NCBI GenBank assembly: GCA_033439295.1
Contig: JAVTLE010000016.1
Coordinates: 1,178,001-1,242,000, forward strand
Reading direction: 5' to 3'
Source: Deuterostichococcus epilithicus
Taxonomy: Eukaryota; Chlorophyta; Trebouxiophyceae; Prasiolales; Stichococcaceae
DNA: 64,000 nt
Made by a program: the position numbers and the translations under genes. How positions within the stretch are numbered: position 1 is the stretch's first letter; each line of letters starts with the position of its first letter. The notes beneath the pieces are model-generated. The model saw only the letters and a list, made by a program, of their open reading frames with translations, had not been told where the DNA came from and searched no databases. This document shows positions 1-10,800 of the stretch, piece by piece.

Positions 1-730
1 CCGGCGAACGGCTAAACTTGGTCGCAGAGAATCTTGGCGGCCACACTACTGTCTCAGCGGCAGTGACTGCCGCAGGCACGGCGGCAGCGGCGGCCGGAAG
101 AGTTTGGGCGTGCTCCGCCAAACCCATATCTCAAATGCCATATGATTAAACATACACGCCAAACCTAAACTGCAAAAACTCGAGGTTTTAGCAAGAACCC
201 TGGCGGGAAGCTGCGAAGTGCTGCAAAGTGCATGTGAATTCCGTAGGGCGTGATATAGGAGGATTGTGAAGCCTGGACCGTATGCGTGACGTTATAATCA
301 TTTCAAGATATGATATGAACCAAGATTTGATATGAACCAAACAACTGTGCCTGCAAGGCATATCTCGCCCTCACTGGGGCAACCACACGTCGCGGCAGGC
401 GTGTGGCCCACCGGCCACACAATGGGCGCCCGCCGCCCAGATCAAGTGCCGGCGTCACTGAGCAGTGCTGCCGCGGAAAACAACGTCTGAGATTAACTAC
501 ACGAGAAATCAGCAAAATTTGCGAGTCTGCTGAGTACTGCCGAGTGTTGTCTAGGTGATCGAGAGGCGCCGCAAGCGCTTCACGGCCGCCGCCCCCAGGC
601 TGCGGCGGTGCGATTCGGGCGAGGCGAAGAGCAGGGCATGGGATGGCGGCAAGGGGGCACACAGGTGCAACAGGGAGTCGGATCAAGTGCGCTGGTGGTA
701 GTGGAAGGCCGGTGTGGCTGCACCACCGTC
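1..730. other. Left flank, no gene recognised
   Basis: No coding exon with family resemblance was found. The part nearest 730 is the downstream side of the minus-strand metalloprotease and probably holds its 3' UTR. A short direct repeat of about 12 bases (tgatatgaacca) occurs at about 310-345. Open frames here are arginine- and alanine-rich and look like chance frames in GC-rich DNA. Confidence 0.5.
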
Positions 731-2758
731 TCAGCCCATGGGCAGGAACAGGCGTTGCTGGCTCTGTTTCCGTGCCGTGGGCCGCTTGGTGGGCTTCTTC
801 TTTGAGGTCGGCTTCTTCTTCGTGGGCTTCTTCTTCGCTGCCGTGGGCTTCTTTGGCGCCGCCGTGGGCGCCTTTGTGGCCGCCACGGATGGCTGCTGCA
901 GCGAGACGGCTGCCGTCGGTGCCGTCGTGGCCCCTGCCCCCGACGGCACGGCGCGCCCGGCCTCCGGCGCGACTAGGCTGGACTGCCCCTGCGAGGCGGT
1001 GCCGCCTGACGAGCTGCCGGCCGCTGGGCCGGAGCTGGCGCGATACAGCTGCCACATGGTCTGAATGCGCGCGATCTGGCCGTCCGAGAAGCCAGTGCGG
1101 CACACATCGTCTGTGTAGTCTGCATACGCAGGAACAGGAAGGAACGGTCGATTTCGGTACAAAAGACGGCGGTGTGTGGAAGCTCCATGCTGCTAAATAC
1201 CAGGAGCAGAACCCCGCATCCTCCTTTCTTCAGCAGGGTCTTCTGCACAGACGGCCTGCTGGCGGTGCAGAAATGACGGCCACACAAAGCTGACGTGCGG
1301 GAGCAACAGCTGCTCCGGAGGCTGACTCACCCATGTAGTTGTGAATGGGGTTGGTGCCCGGCAGGTTGGGGCACGAGTTGGTGGGCGTGCAGGCGTAGTC
1401 AGCGGCGGCGGCAGCGCGGGTGTCCTCCACAAAGTCGCCTCCCGAGTTTGCGTCGCATCCGCCCGCAAACACGTGCAGGAGTCCCAGCCAGTGGCCCACC
1501 TGCAACGCAGGTCCGGCGGGACAGTGAGTGGAAAGGCCGGATTCTTGTGTGCCCACAGGTGCAGCGTCGCAGTGGTATTGCCATGATGGAGGCGCCGCGA
1601 GGCGCCTCGCGGCGGCATTGATGCAGGCGCAGCAGCAGCCACTGTGGAGACTCTGTGCAGAGGACACACTTGCTCTAGCTTGAATAATATAATGAACCAC
1701 CTCGTGCACGGTGACGATGCCCAAGTTGAAGGTGTATGTTGTCGAGGTGGCAGTGCCGCCAGGCATTGTGCGGTCATTGATAAAAACGCCGTCGTGCTCC
1801 GGGTCGTTGAGCACGTCCCAGGGGGAGTAGGCGTAGCCCAGGATGGTGCTGCCGGGGTTGGTGGAAGTCAGCCGGGCGGTGTAGATATTCAGCTGCGGGG
1901 GGCAGGGAGACATGGGCCCTGTCAACGGCGCATGCGGGCGGCAGGGAGACATGGGCCCTGTCAACGGCGCATGGCGGAAGAGGTTGGGGCGGACAAATCC
2001 ACACGCAGCCCGCCTGCAAAGCACAACCTGTGCGACCATGCTAGGTGCAGGTCAGGAGCATTTCAGACTCGCCGCGCACTGCACCAGCGCAGCAGAGGCA
2101 ACACACGCAGCTGCAGGGCGCACGCACTGTTGTGAGTCCGCCGGTGTGCAGCGCTGCCTGCGCGGCGGACTCCTGCGCGCTGTTGGCGGCCATGTTGGCG
2201 AACCAGTCTTTGTTCAGCGTCCGTGTCGTGCCCACTAGCTGGAAGGTGAAGCCGATAGGGCCGTACACCCCGTTCAGGATGTTGATCTGCTGCGCAATCT
2301 GACTGTCGTAGATGTTGCCGTCATACACTGGATCTGGTCCCTGCACAGGTCCAGCGGTTGCTGAGTGAAATGTTCGGCGGTCTTCGGCCTCGAGAACCAA
2401 GCACACACGTGAGACATGCATCCTCAGGCAGCAAGCGCAATGCCTCTGGAATTTCTCGGCAGCGGTGGCACAAGTGGCGGCAACAGTATCACCAGCATCG
2501 ACACGGCGCCCAGCTCACCTGGGCGATCACGTGGTAGTACACCGGGATGGTGACGGTGCTGAACGCCACGCGGTTGTTCGCTCTGTGGTTCGTCACATCT
2601 GCCTGCACCTGCTTTGCCACCGGTACCGCCGGCTCCGTGTTGCCGCACACAAACTCCTCTGCGGCAACTGCCGACGCTGCCAGAACCACAGCCGCCCAAA
2701 GCGCTACCAGGCGAGGCAGCAGCCCCGAGCCTGGTTGCCTGCGAGCGCCGCTGCTCAT
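731..2758 (-). CDS. Secreted M43 (pappalysin-type) zinc metalloprotease, 5 exons
   Basis: A secreted zinc endopeptidase of about 400 residues. Exons read on the minus strand are about 2519-2758, 2128-2340, 1701-1892, 1331-1499 and 731-1119; the phases join without a stop. The first exon starts with a hydrophobic signal peptide (LVALWAAVVLAASAVAAEE). The zinc motif HEVGHWLGLLH, with F two residues on, forms only after splicing: HE ends exon 3 and VGHWLGLLH opens exon 4. The Met-turn region NYMDYTDDVC also spans a junction, between exons 4 and 5. This HExxHxxGLxH plus NYMDY pattern is that of peptidase family M43. After the catalytic domain comes an Ala/Thr/Pro/Ser linker and a strongly basic tail with repeated KKPT units (about residues 355-395). 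A cell-wall or extracellular-matrix substrate is likely by analogy only. Confidence 0.85.
1897..1973. repeat. Tandem repeat (about 38 bases x 2) at an intron 3' end
   Basis: Two adjacent near-identical units containing gcagggagacatgggccctg lie directly upstream, on the minus strand, of the acceptor of metalloprotease exon 3. The duplication covers the pyrimidine-rich tract before the splice site, so it duplicates part of the acceptor region. Confidence 0.8.
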
Positions 2759-4206
2759 CCTTCCACCAGGGCCAAGTGTTACCGCCGCCGCCTGCGAGCA
2801 CAGTTTCAGTTGTGATAGTTGTGGGTGCCAGCCCGCTCGAGGTCATACAGCCAGAGACGCAGGCACGCAGCTGCAGCATGTCATACATTCTATGCGCGCA
2901 GCAGGTTGCATGCCGGCAGATCAGAGCATGTAGGTGCGCGGCGGGCTGACAGTCTGCTTGACAGAATGAGATTTGGGCAGCACAATCTATGGTCCGCACG
3001 GACTGGCAACCTTGCGTCATCAGACCGTCTCCTCGGAAAGTCTCGGCCAACTAGCAGCGCGCATGCGGTGCGACCAGGTAAAGCCGCCCAGATGTTGCGA
3101 GACTGCGAAAACAGCGCGTGCGAGGCACTTTATTGCGGAGCGCGCTGGCACTGACGACGAGGCGAGACTACGCGTACTGGCTCCCTCGCGGCACCTTCCG
3201 CGAATTCAGAGGGCGCCAGCGGAAACGGCGCGGCGTCGCGCACCTTGCACAGCGGCCTCGATGTCACGACGCAGGACTGACGCGACTCGCCCGGCCCCGG
3301 CCCCAGGCCAACACGCGCCGACCAGGGGCGATCCACCGCCTGCGTGAAGCCCAGCCAGCCGCTCCTCGCCCGCGTCAGCTGCTACACGCTATCGGCCGTG
3401 CGACACCGCGGACGTGCGCATTTTTTCGGCACTGCACCGTATACGACCGAAGCTCCGCTGCCGGTGCTGAACCGCCGGTCGAGATGACAGATTGGATGTG
3501 CCGCGGGGTGGGTCGTTGCGTACGACACTGCAGCAAGCTGACCGGCCGCCGGCTGACACCTCTTCGCCCGGAGCTGCAAGGCAGTGTACTGGCATGTGCT
3601 CGTCACCATGCCACTTGGCCACTCGACTACCAGGGGAAATTTCTCCCTCGTTTATTTTTCTAGGTGCACAGTTTGAATCAGAGGTTTGAATAGGCAGGGG
3701 GTTGCCAACCACCAAAGTCCTGGCTTTGATGAGCGCCAGGTCATAAGCCCAACATGGCAGCGGCATGCAGGGTACGCAACCTCTTTGCGTGCCCTTCTAC
3801 AGGAGGGCCTGAGTCAGAACCCACAACAATTACCCACGACACTCTCTTGCTCTCTCGCTCCGGCATCCGTGCACTTGCATCATCTGTGACGATGCTTCAC
3901 TCTGACAGACTACCTAAACCGATCACGACCCCAACAGGAAATTGTCAGAACAGGTGCTCAGTCTTCCGCAGTTCTGGAGCCACCGAGCTGCGTCAGCCCA
4001 ATCCAGCCGCCCTTCGCGTCCCCGCGCCGCCTTTTGCCTGCCCGATTCGCAAGGCACCTTGGCACACAGATGCAAGCGCCAAGCCCCGCCAGCACCAGCA
4101 AGATGATAGTCTCCTGCAACAACACAGCGGGAAAGCTTGATCCATGCAAATGCACAGGGATGTCCTGTCATGCCATCCGGGGGGTGCACATCCGGCGGCT
4201 GGATGG
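2759..4206. other. Intergenic region between two minus-strand genes
   Basis: This should hold the promoter of the metalloprotease and the 3' UTR of the next gene. The segment 3118-3663 is GC-rich and open on the plus strand, but its translation is arginine-rich and shows no recognisable domain, signal peptide or splice partners, so no gene is called. Confidence 0.4.
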
Positions 4207-6108
4207 TCAGTGGCTCACGCTGCCGATGCCGCCGCCGCCTGCTTCCGCCCGGTGGGCGCGAGCCGCTTGGCTGATCACATGGCGATACTGAGCCTCCATT
4301 TCCTCCGCCGTCATGTGCGGGCGTTCTTGCACGGCGTTGAGCGGCTCTGTGGGAGAGACGGCCCTCAGGTTGCCAGGTGCTCATTTCGACGACACATCCA
4401 TTCGACTGCAACTGGTGCTGCCAGGGCGCTCATCATGTTGGCGCGCAACATGCATCCAGTCTATGCAGCCATGGCAGCAGGGGCAGTGCGCACTCGTCGG
4501 CACCGGCGCCTCCTTGTGCTTGTTGGTGCACCGCAGACGCACATCAGCCCTGAAGTAGTCCGCCTGCACAGAGTCATTCGACGATAACACGATAATCAGG
4601 GCACCTCCACCGTGCGCATGCTGTCCCACGAGCGTGAACACAGGCCATGGACAGCACGTCACAGCCCGCGGCAGCCAGGCACAGGGCCGCACCGTGACGT
4701 TTGCGTCCGCCTTAAAGTCCGCCGCGAGGAACCACTTGTCCTTGGCCACAAACTCTGGCCGCAAATCGGCAGCGCCCTCGCCGCCGTACAGCAGGATGTC
4801 CGCCTGACGGTCAGGGTTTAGGGGTCACGATCTGGGATGAGTACACAGCTCTGGCCGATACCCTTGGAGCGATCGGTCACGCATAGCAGGGGTGAGGGTC
4901 CAGCGGACCTCTGCCCGATGTGCGGAACGCGCACGCGCGGCCCGTTGTAGCGCGGCTGCCCAGTTTGAGGGACGGCCGCGCACGCACCTCTTCCGGCCGG
5001 GTGCCGTTGCTGACGTCCCAGTCCTTGTGCCTCGAAGAATACCAAAGGAGCCGGTCCTCTGCGGCGGGCATATGGGCTTGTCAGCGCGCAGGCACGGCGG
5101 CGTCCCCGGTCCACATGGTCGCAGGGGTCACTCAGGCAGCCACGAGTCCTGCCACACAGGGCCATCCGCTTCGATTTGAACGCGGCAGGTCGAGGGGCCT
5201 GGCTCACCCCCGGGCGGGCTGCGCTGCCGCTTGAAGGCCGGGCGTCCATTCTCGCAGGTGTGCACCTTGTAGATGCCGTCTACGCCGCCCGGCATGAGCG
5301 GCACCAGCTTGTTTGCCCCTCCGATCTGAATATCACACATCCTTTTGTATGCGCCTGCGCATGGAGGCAGGCGAGTCTGTAATCGTGTTCGGTGCCGGGT
5401 CTGAGGGCGGTCACTAATGGGCCGCAACGCCTGCGAAATGCAGAGAGAGATCTACTGCCCCATCTACCGCCGTCATTATGCCACATTGCCAACAATGCCA
5501 TTGCGCAGTAGGTCAGCGGCATTTGAACCTCCGTTTCCACCAGCCTGCTCACCGTCCATGATCGGTTTGCCGTTAGCGTCCAGCCTGCAGGAGGAGTGCT
5601 CCTGCCCCGACTCAAAATAATAATCGCCATACACATCATCCAGCATCCCCGTCTTGCCATTGAAATACAGGCCGCCGTCCGCGTCGTCATAGTGATAGCC
5701 CTGCGGGACAACGCACAGCATGCATGCAAGGAGCTCGTACAGGATCCGCGGGGCTCAACAACAGCCAAGAATCGCAAGCATGTTTCTGCGCCAAGCGCTT
5801 CCTCTGTGTCACATGCATGTGCGCGAGCGCACCTTTGTGTACAGGGTGTAGTCGTCGTAATTGTTATAGGCCGATAACCTTTCTGGCGAAAGTTTTTCCA
5901 CTGGCGCTGAAGCTGCAGGCTGCTTCCCTTTGGCTGGCTGGGCTGCTTTCCGTAGGGGTGCATCGCTCTGAGTGCGCGGCGCCGCGCCTGTCGGCTCTGC
6001 GACTTGCCTCGGTTGCCGTTGAGCAGCAACCGACTGCTGGCCGGCGTAGATCAGTAGGATGCATCCGGCAAAAAGATGTGTGTATGCAGTGCTGCGCTGG
6101 TTGCTCAT
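4207..6108 (-). CDS. Uncharacterised secreted or membrane-anchored protein, about 7 exons
   Basis: I do not recognise a named family. The chosen start at 6108 gives a short N-terminus followed by a hydrophobic segment (LFAGCILLIYAGQQSVAA), so it is a signal peptide or type II anchor. Then comes an Ala/Pro/Gln/Lys linker. Exons are roughly 5833-6108, about 5482-5700, 5208-5325, 4988-5058, about 4690-4804, about 4470-4563 and 4207 to about 4370. The body contains DGIYKVHTCENGRPAFKR, DRLLWYSSRHKDWDVSNG, ADILLYGGEG and LRPEFVAKDKWFLAADF in that order, which read like one compact beta-rich lumenal domain with few cysteines. It ends with a helical TAEEMEAQYRHV segment. An in-frame upstream Met at 6204 is an alternative start. 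The exon 2/3 and 6/7 joins are the least certain. Confidence 0.6.
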
Positions 6109-7074
6109 TTGGCAGTTTTGCGACCTGGCTGCCTCTTGCCTTTGTGCTGACAAACAGCGCTGGCGATCGCCGGTCCCAGCGCAAAGATTTCTTCGGACAA
6201 GCAATCAGATTGCAGGTGTCTAACGAGTGTCCGCCATGTAGCCCACACCGTCAGATCTGCAATTGTTCAATCACAGCTTTCGAATAGATCGGGCTCCAAA
6301 TCGGTCTCCAGCTCGCGTGTGCGGCGATCACGACGGCTGATTTGCAAAGTTTCTATCTGAAGTTCGGGACTGCAGCTGCAGCTGCCACCCCTGCAGGGCA
6401 GCTGGAGACCAGGTGTAGACTGGAGGCGCTGCATCACTGCTGGCTCCAACTCTTCAGTGCTCCAAGAGGCTAGCTACCTGAAGCACACAGCTCTGCGGGT
6501 CTTTGCATGTCTCCTCGGAGAACCTGCAACCCGACGTGTATGTGCAATCCGTGCGGGACATTGGAAGGAAGAGTGGCAGCGGCGGCTTGGGCCGTGGTTT
6601 AAATGGAGGCTTTGAAATGGCCGACAGCTGGGAAAACGCGCCATTTGAGTGGTTGATGGCAAGACATGGATTTGCTGTTTGCTTGGGGTTGCATTACAAT
6701 TGAAGCAGCACAACGTTCATGCCCACCATCCAGCCAAGGCCAATGGAATTCTCAAACTGACCACATCCCTCACTGCCGTTTTGGGACGGCATGCCCTGTT
6801 GTCACCGCACTGTCTCGTAGGACTGTGCTGGTCCGCCTGCAGGCCAGCGTCCACCCATTCGTGTCAGCCGTCTATACTGTGAGCTTATTGCAGAGGTGTG
6901 GCGCACAGGTGCTGCTCATCGACGCAATATCCTCAGCGGCAAGCAGCATCGGCCTGGCTCTGGGCTGCACCTCACCTGATTGCCAGTCATAACTTGCGCA
7001 GTTCTGTGCTGTCATGTGCGTGTCATCTCGCCCGAAGCGTCGCGCAGCTCCGGATGGCGGCCGGATTGCCCTCA
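6109..7074. other. Intergenic region, nothing recognised
   Basis: About 960 bases between two minus-strand genes. It should include the promoter of the upstream unknown gene and the 3' UTR of COX16. A TGTAA motif on the minus strand near 6693 matches the usual green-algal polyadenylation signal but lies about 380 bases beyond the stop. The open frame at 6503-6703 has no supporting features. Confidence 0.4.
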
Positions 7075-7446
7075 CTATGGCACCTGCGGCACGGGCTTGT
7101 TCTCGTAGTCGCCGGCTCCCAGCTGCTTCTGCGTGCGCCGCAGCTCAACCTCCAGCGAGATGTCTGATTCTGCGCTGGGCTTCAGCTCGGTGCATCGCTC
7201 GCGTGCCTCCTGCGCAACACGCGGGTGGCGGCAAGTCATCGCCGGGAGTGCCGACATTGACATGGGGCTTCCAGGCTGCACAGCACAACGAACGTCAGCC
7301 CTGAGCCAATTTGACGTGCCTCCGATTACCTTGAGTTCGTATTTGCCCGTCATGACGTGCGACAGGCCCAGCCAGCCCCCCACCGTCAGCGTGATGAGCG
7401 GCAGTCCGACTTTCACAAAGCGCTGACCGCCGCTGGAAGGCGCCAT
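7075..7446 (-). CDS. COX16: COX16, cytochrome c oxidase assembly factor
   Basis: A small mitochondrial inner-membrane protein needed for cytochrome c oxidase assembly. Two exons, 7330-7446 and 7075-7209, join in phase 0 to give 83 residues, close to the usual family size. The N-terminal half has the family pattern of a basic residue followed by a single membrane span (FVKVGLPLITLTVGGWLGLS) and then a KYELK stretch. The C-terminal half is a charged helix ending in DYENKPVPQVP, matching the family's terminal (N/Y)EN(K/R)xVP signature. The start Met is followed directly by the conserved region, so there is no long presequence, as is usual for COX16. It is divergent from the seryl-tRNA synthetase gene, whose ATG is about 400 bases away. 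Confidence 0.85.
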   Translation of the reverse strand: MAPSSGGQRFVKVGLPLITLTVGGWLGLSHVMTGKYELKVIGGTSNWLRADVRCAVQPGSPMSMSALPAMTCRHPRVAQEARERCTELKPSAESDISLEVELRRTQKQLGAGDYENKPVPQVP

Positions 7447-7853
7447 GCCCCTTGCCTCAAGTCAACGTCTAGCAAGCTGGTGTGCAACGGGGAAGTGAGC
7501 AAGCTTCGAGGCAGAAAGTGAGCTGTGCCCGGGGCGATAAACTGGATCAAAGCTGCCGGTGCGAATCGCCGAGCCAATCCAAAAGCATTTGCATTCCTAT
7601 CGCCATTCATTTTGATAGGGTACTGGAGGATTGCTGCACGCCCAGCATCTGTTTTGGAAGCTCCGCATTCACAACATAAGTCACAACCATCCGTAAGGAG
7701 CACGCCTCGCTATCTGAAGGGAGGTAGGATCGGATCTGAGCCTGACTACATTCAACATCAGTCGGCAACAGTTTCGAACGGCGGACAGCCCAATCTTTGC
7801 CTCCAGCTTGAGCTGGTCAGCCGGCGCGCAGTCGCCTTGGTGAAGCCGCCACC
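7447..7853. promoter_or_regulatory. Divergent promoter region, COX16 / SerRS
   Basis: A 407-base spacer between two start codons pointing away from each other. By position it must hold both promoters. No TATA-like box or shared operator could be picked out with confidence. Confidence 0.5.
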
Positions 7854-10800
7854 ATGCTGGACATCAACATGTTTCGGGAAGGTCCGTCACGGCTGTGCGT
7901 CTGCGAAACGCTGAACAGCATGCTTCTGTGCTGGGCTCGGCATGTCAGAAGCTACACCAAAATTCTGGAGCTGCCGTCGACATGAAGCTGAGCGTGCCTG
8001 CGGCCATTCCTGTCCTGTAGACAAGGGCGGCAATCCGGACCTGGTGAGGGAGTCCCAGCGCCGGCGGTATGCTGACCCGAAGGCTGTCGACAACATCATC
8101 GCGCTGGACAAGGAGTGGCGGGACGGTGCGGCGGCTGCAGTACCGTGGCTATGCCTGATCATGTCCCTGATGTCTACAACTGGGCGCATGCTCAGACTGC
8201 CGAGGGGCCAGCAGCTGACAGAGATCGCATGTGTGGCATGGCGGACTCTGTTGCGGCTGCATGGTCAAGTGTCCGCGAAAGCGCGGGTACCGGTGGCACG
8301 GAGCCAGACTGCAGAGATGGGCGACCAGCTGACTACGAGCGTCATGCACGGTGCAGCGGACTCGGCGGCGGGCACACTGCGGATGCACTTCAACGCGCTG
8401 AACAAGGATATCGGCAAGCTGCGGAAGGTGAGCTGAGAACCGCTTGAAGCGAAACCGGGAAACGCCACCGCCGCGCGCTGACGGCTGCTCTCGCTCGACA
8501 GCCGGTCACGCTGCACCGCTGGCGCCGGCGGACTGCCTGCCGGCATCAGTGCCAGGACGCGAGGCGGACCCCCCACCACAGCAGTGTCTCCTGAACCTCC
8601 CGTTCGAGCCTCTGTCCCACTGCAGGCCAAGCAGGACGCGTCGGAGCTGCAGGAGAAGTCTAAAGTACTGAAGAAGGAGGTGGAGGCTGCAGTCGAACGC
8701 GTGGCGGCCGCCGCCGCGGCGCGCGACCAGGCACTGCTCGGCATCGGCAACCTGGTGCACGACAGCGTGCCCGTCGACGACGACGAGGTGCAAAAACCTT
8801 CAACATTGAAGTATGGAAGAATACCCATGAACTTTAGAAATTATCGGTAGACTGCGCATTCAGGGGGAGGCGGAGCATCGGCAACTGGTGCACGACAGCG
8901 TGCCTGTCGTGACGTCAAGGTGAATGTCGTTATACCCTGAAAAGCCCGAAACCCTGAAGACCCCTGCTCATGGGCTGGCGCCGCTACGCCGCGCCGTATG
9001 CTCTGTCTTTGCATGTCAGCGTGCTCCAGGCAACTGCTGGCAGTCACAGCCTGTGATCCGATGTTGAATCGAGCCTGGATGCCGAGGAGGGCACGCTGAA
9101 AATTGCAGAGTGTGGCGCAGCCTTGTCTGGAACGGCATGCTGCCGGACTGAATGCTGCGCACGTGTTTGCGGTGCTGTCTTGACCACGCCGCACACGGCA
9201 GCGTGGTTGGGGAGGCATGCACGGCATCATTGCGATGAGCCCAGGTCTCCTTGGTAGCTGCCGCAGTCAACACCGATCAGAACGTCATGGGAAACGTCTT
9301 GCGGTGCCGCATGGCAACAAACATGGCGGCAAAGACTTGGGATGCGCTGTGGGAGCAGCCGGGGCTGCGTTCCAACGTACCCTCACTGCATTCCACCAAC
9401 TCGGGCCAATCTGTGCAGCGCCGCGTAACAACATTGTGGTGGTGAAGGCATGGGACTCATGGAGTGATGAGCCGGAGCTAGTCAAGCGGCAACACGTTAG
9501 CCTTATCTGCACTGCAGCAGAACGATGTGGTGGTCAAAACCTTAAAACGTGGGGCGCGTCACAGACCAGCCGAAGCTGCATGTTTCGCTTCTCCTGCTGC
9601 ATTCGGTCACCAGCCACACACATGCACCGGTCAGGACACTGATCTGCAGGACAACAACGTGGTGGTGAAGACGTGGGGCACGCCGCGGGAGGAGCCAGAG
9701 CTCCTCAACCACGTGGACCTGGTGCAGAAGCTGGGCATTGCGGACCTCGAAAAGGGCACCGCCGTCGCCGGTGAGTGCCCGCGCAGTCTGAGCCCTGAAA
9801 TGGTCGGCTGCGGTCGGTGGGTGAGTGGCCCATCTGAACATCAGGCGGCTGCAGGCCTCGACAAGGGCACCGCCGTCGTCGGTGAGTCGCAAGCCCGACA
9901 GCCCAGGCCGTACTTTGAGGTCCTGGTGTGCGCCGCCTCCGCCGGGGAGCCGCCCCCACTGGGCTGCTGAGCAGGGCATCGCAGACCTCGAGGTGGACAC
10001 TGCCGTTGCCGGTGAGTGGCCAGCTGTCAGCCGGGCAGCAGCAGCCCTCGACAAGGGGCACCATTGCTGCCAAGAATGGCCATTACATGAGCCCGGACAG
10101 CAACGGCAAGCTAAGGACTTGGTTGTGCGCCGCCGCCGGCAGTGAGCTCACTCGAGGGCCTGCACAATTGCATGGCGGCGGCCAGGCAGCAGCTGCGAGC
10201 GGCAGCCTGGGCAGAGGCGTGCAGCGAGCCGCCGTGGGGAGGCGGCGGCAGGTCTGGCAGCAACTAGGGCCGGTCCCGGCAAGTTGGCGAGCCGTGACAC
10301 CCCTGTGCCGCCGCTGCACATGCACAACCCAAAACCCTGGCGGCCTGCCCTTCCGAGGGCAATGTGGCTGGGCGAGGGCGCGCCCGGCGAGGGGAGAGCA
10401 GATCGGCACCGCTCTGGGGTGCTGTTGCGGTGCTGTCGTGAGGCCATGCTGTGTTATGCGCTGGCGCCAGCGGCCGCCCGCCCCGGGTCGCCCGCCTGAG
10501 GCCTGACAGGCAGGAAGCCCCTACACACCGCTGCCGCGCAGGCAGCCAGGGCTGCCTCCCAGAGAGTGTTACACCCGCCAGCCTCACTTCCGCTGATAAT
10601 GTATCCCAAGCGCGCGGTCAGCTGGTCAAGGCTGACATGTACTTCCTGCTTCTGCCACACAGGCAGCCGTGGGTATTTCCTGAAGGGCGCCGGCGTGCTG
10701 CTCAACCAGGCGCTGGTGTCCTACGCGCTGCAGTTCGCCTACTCCCGCGGCTCGACGCCGCTGCAGACGCCCTTCTTCATGCGCAAGGAACGCATGGCGG

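Noticed and set aside
3118-3663. Plus-strand open frame of 181 codons
   Set aside because: Arginine- and histidine-rich with no domain, signal or splice partners; typical of a chance frame in GC-rich DNA.
6503-6703. Small plus-strand frame of 66 codons
   Set aside because: No homology pattern and no supporting start context or splice signals.
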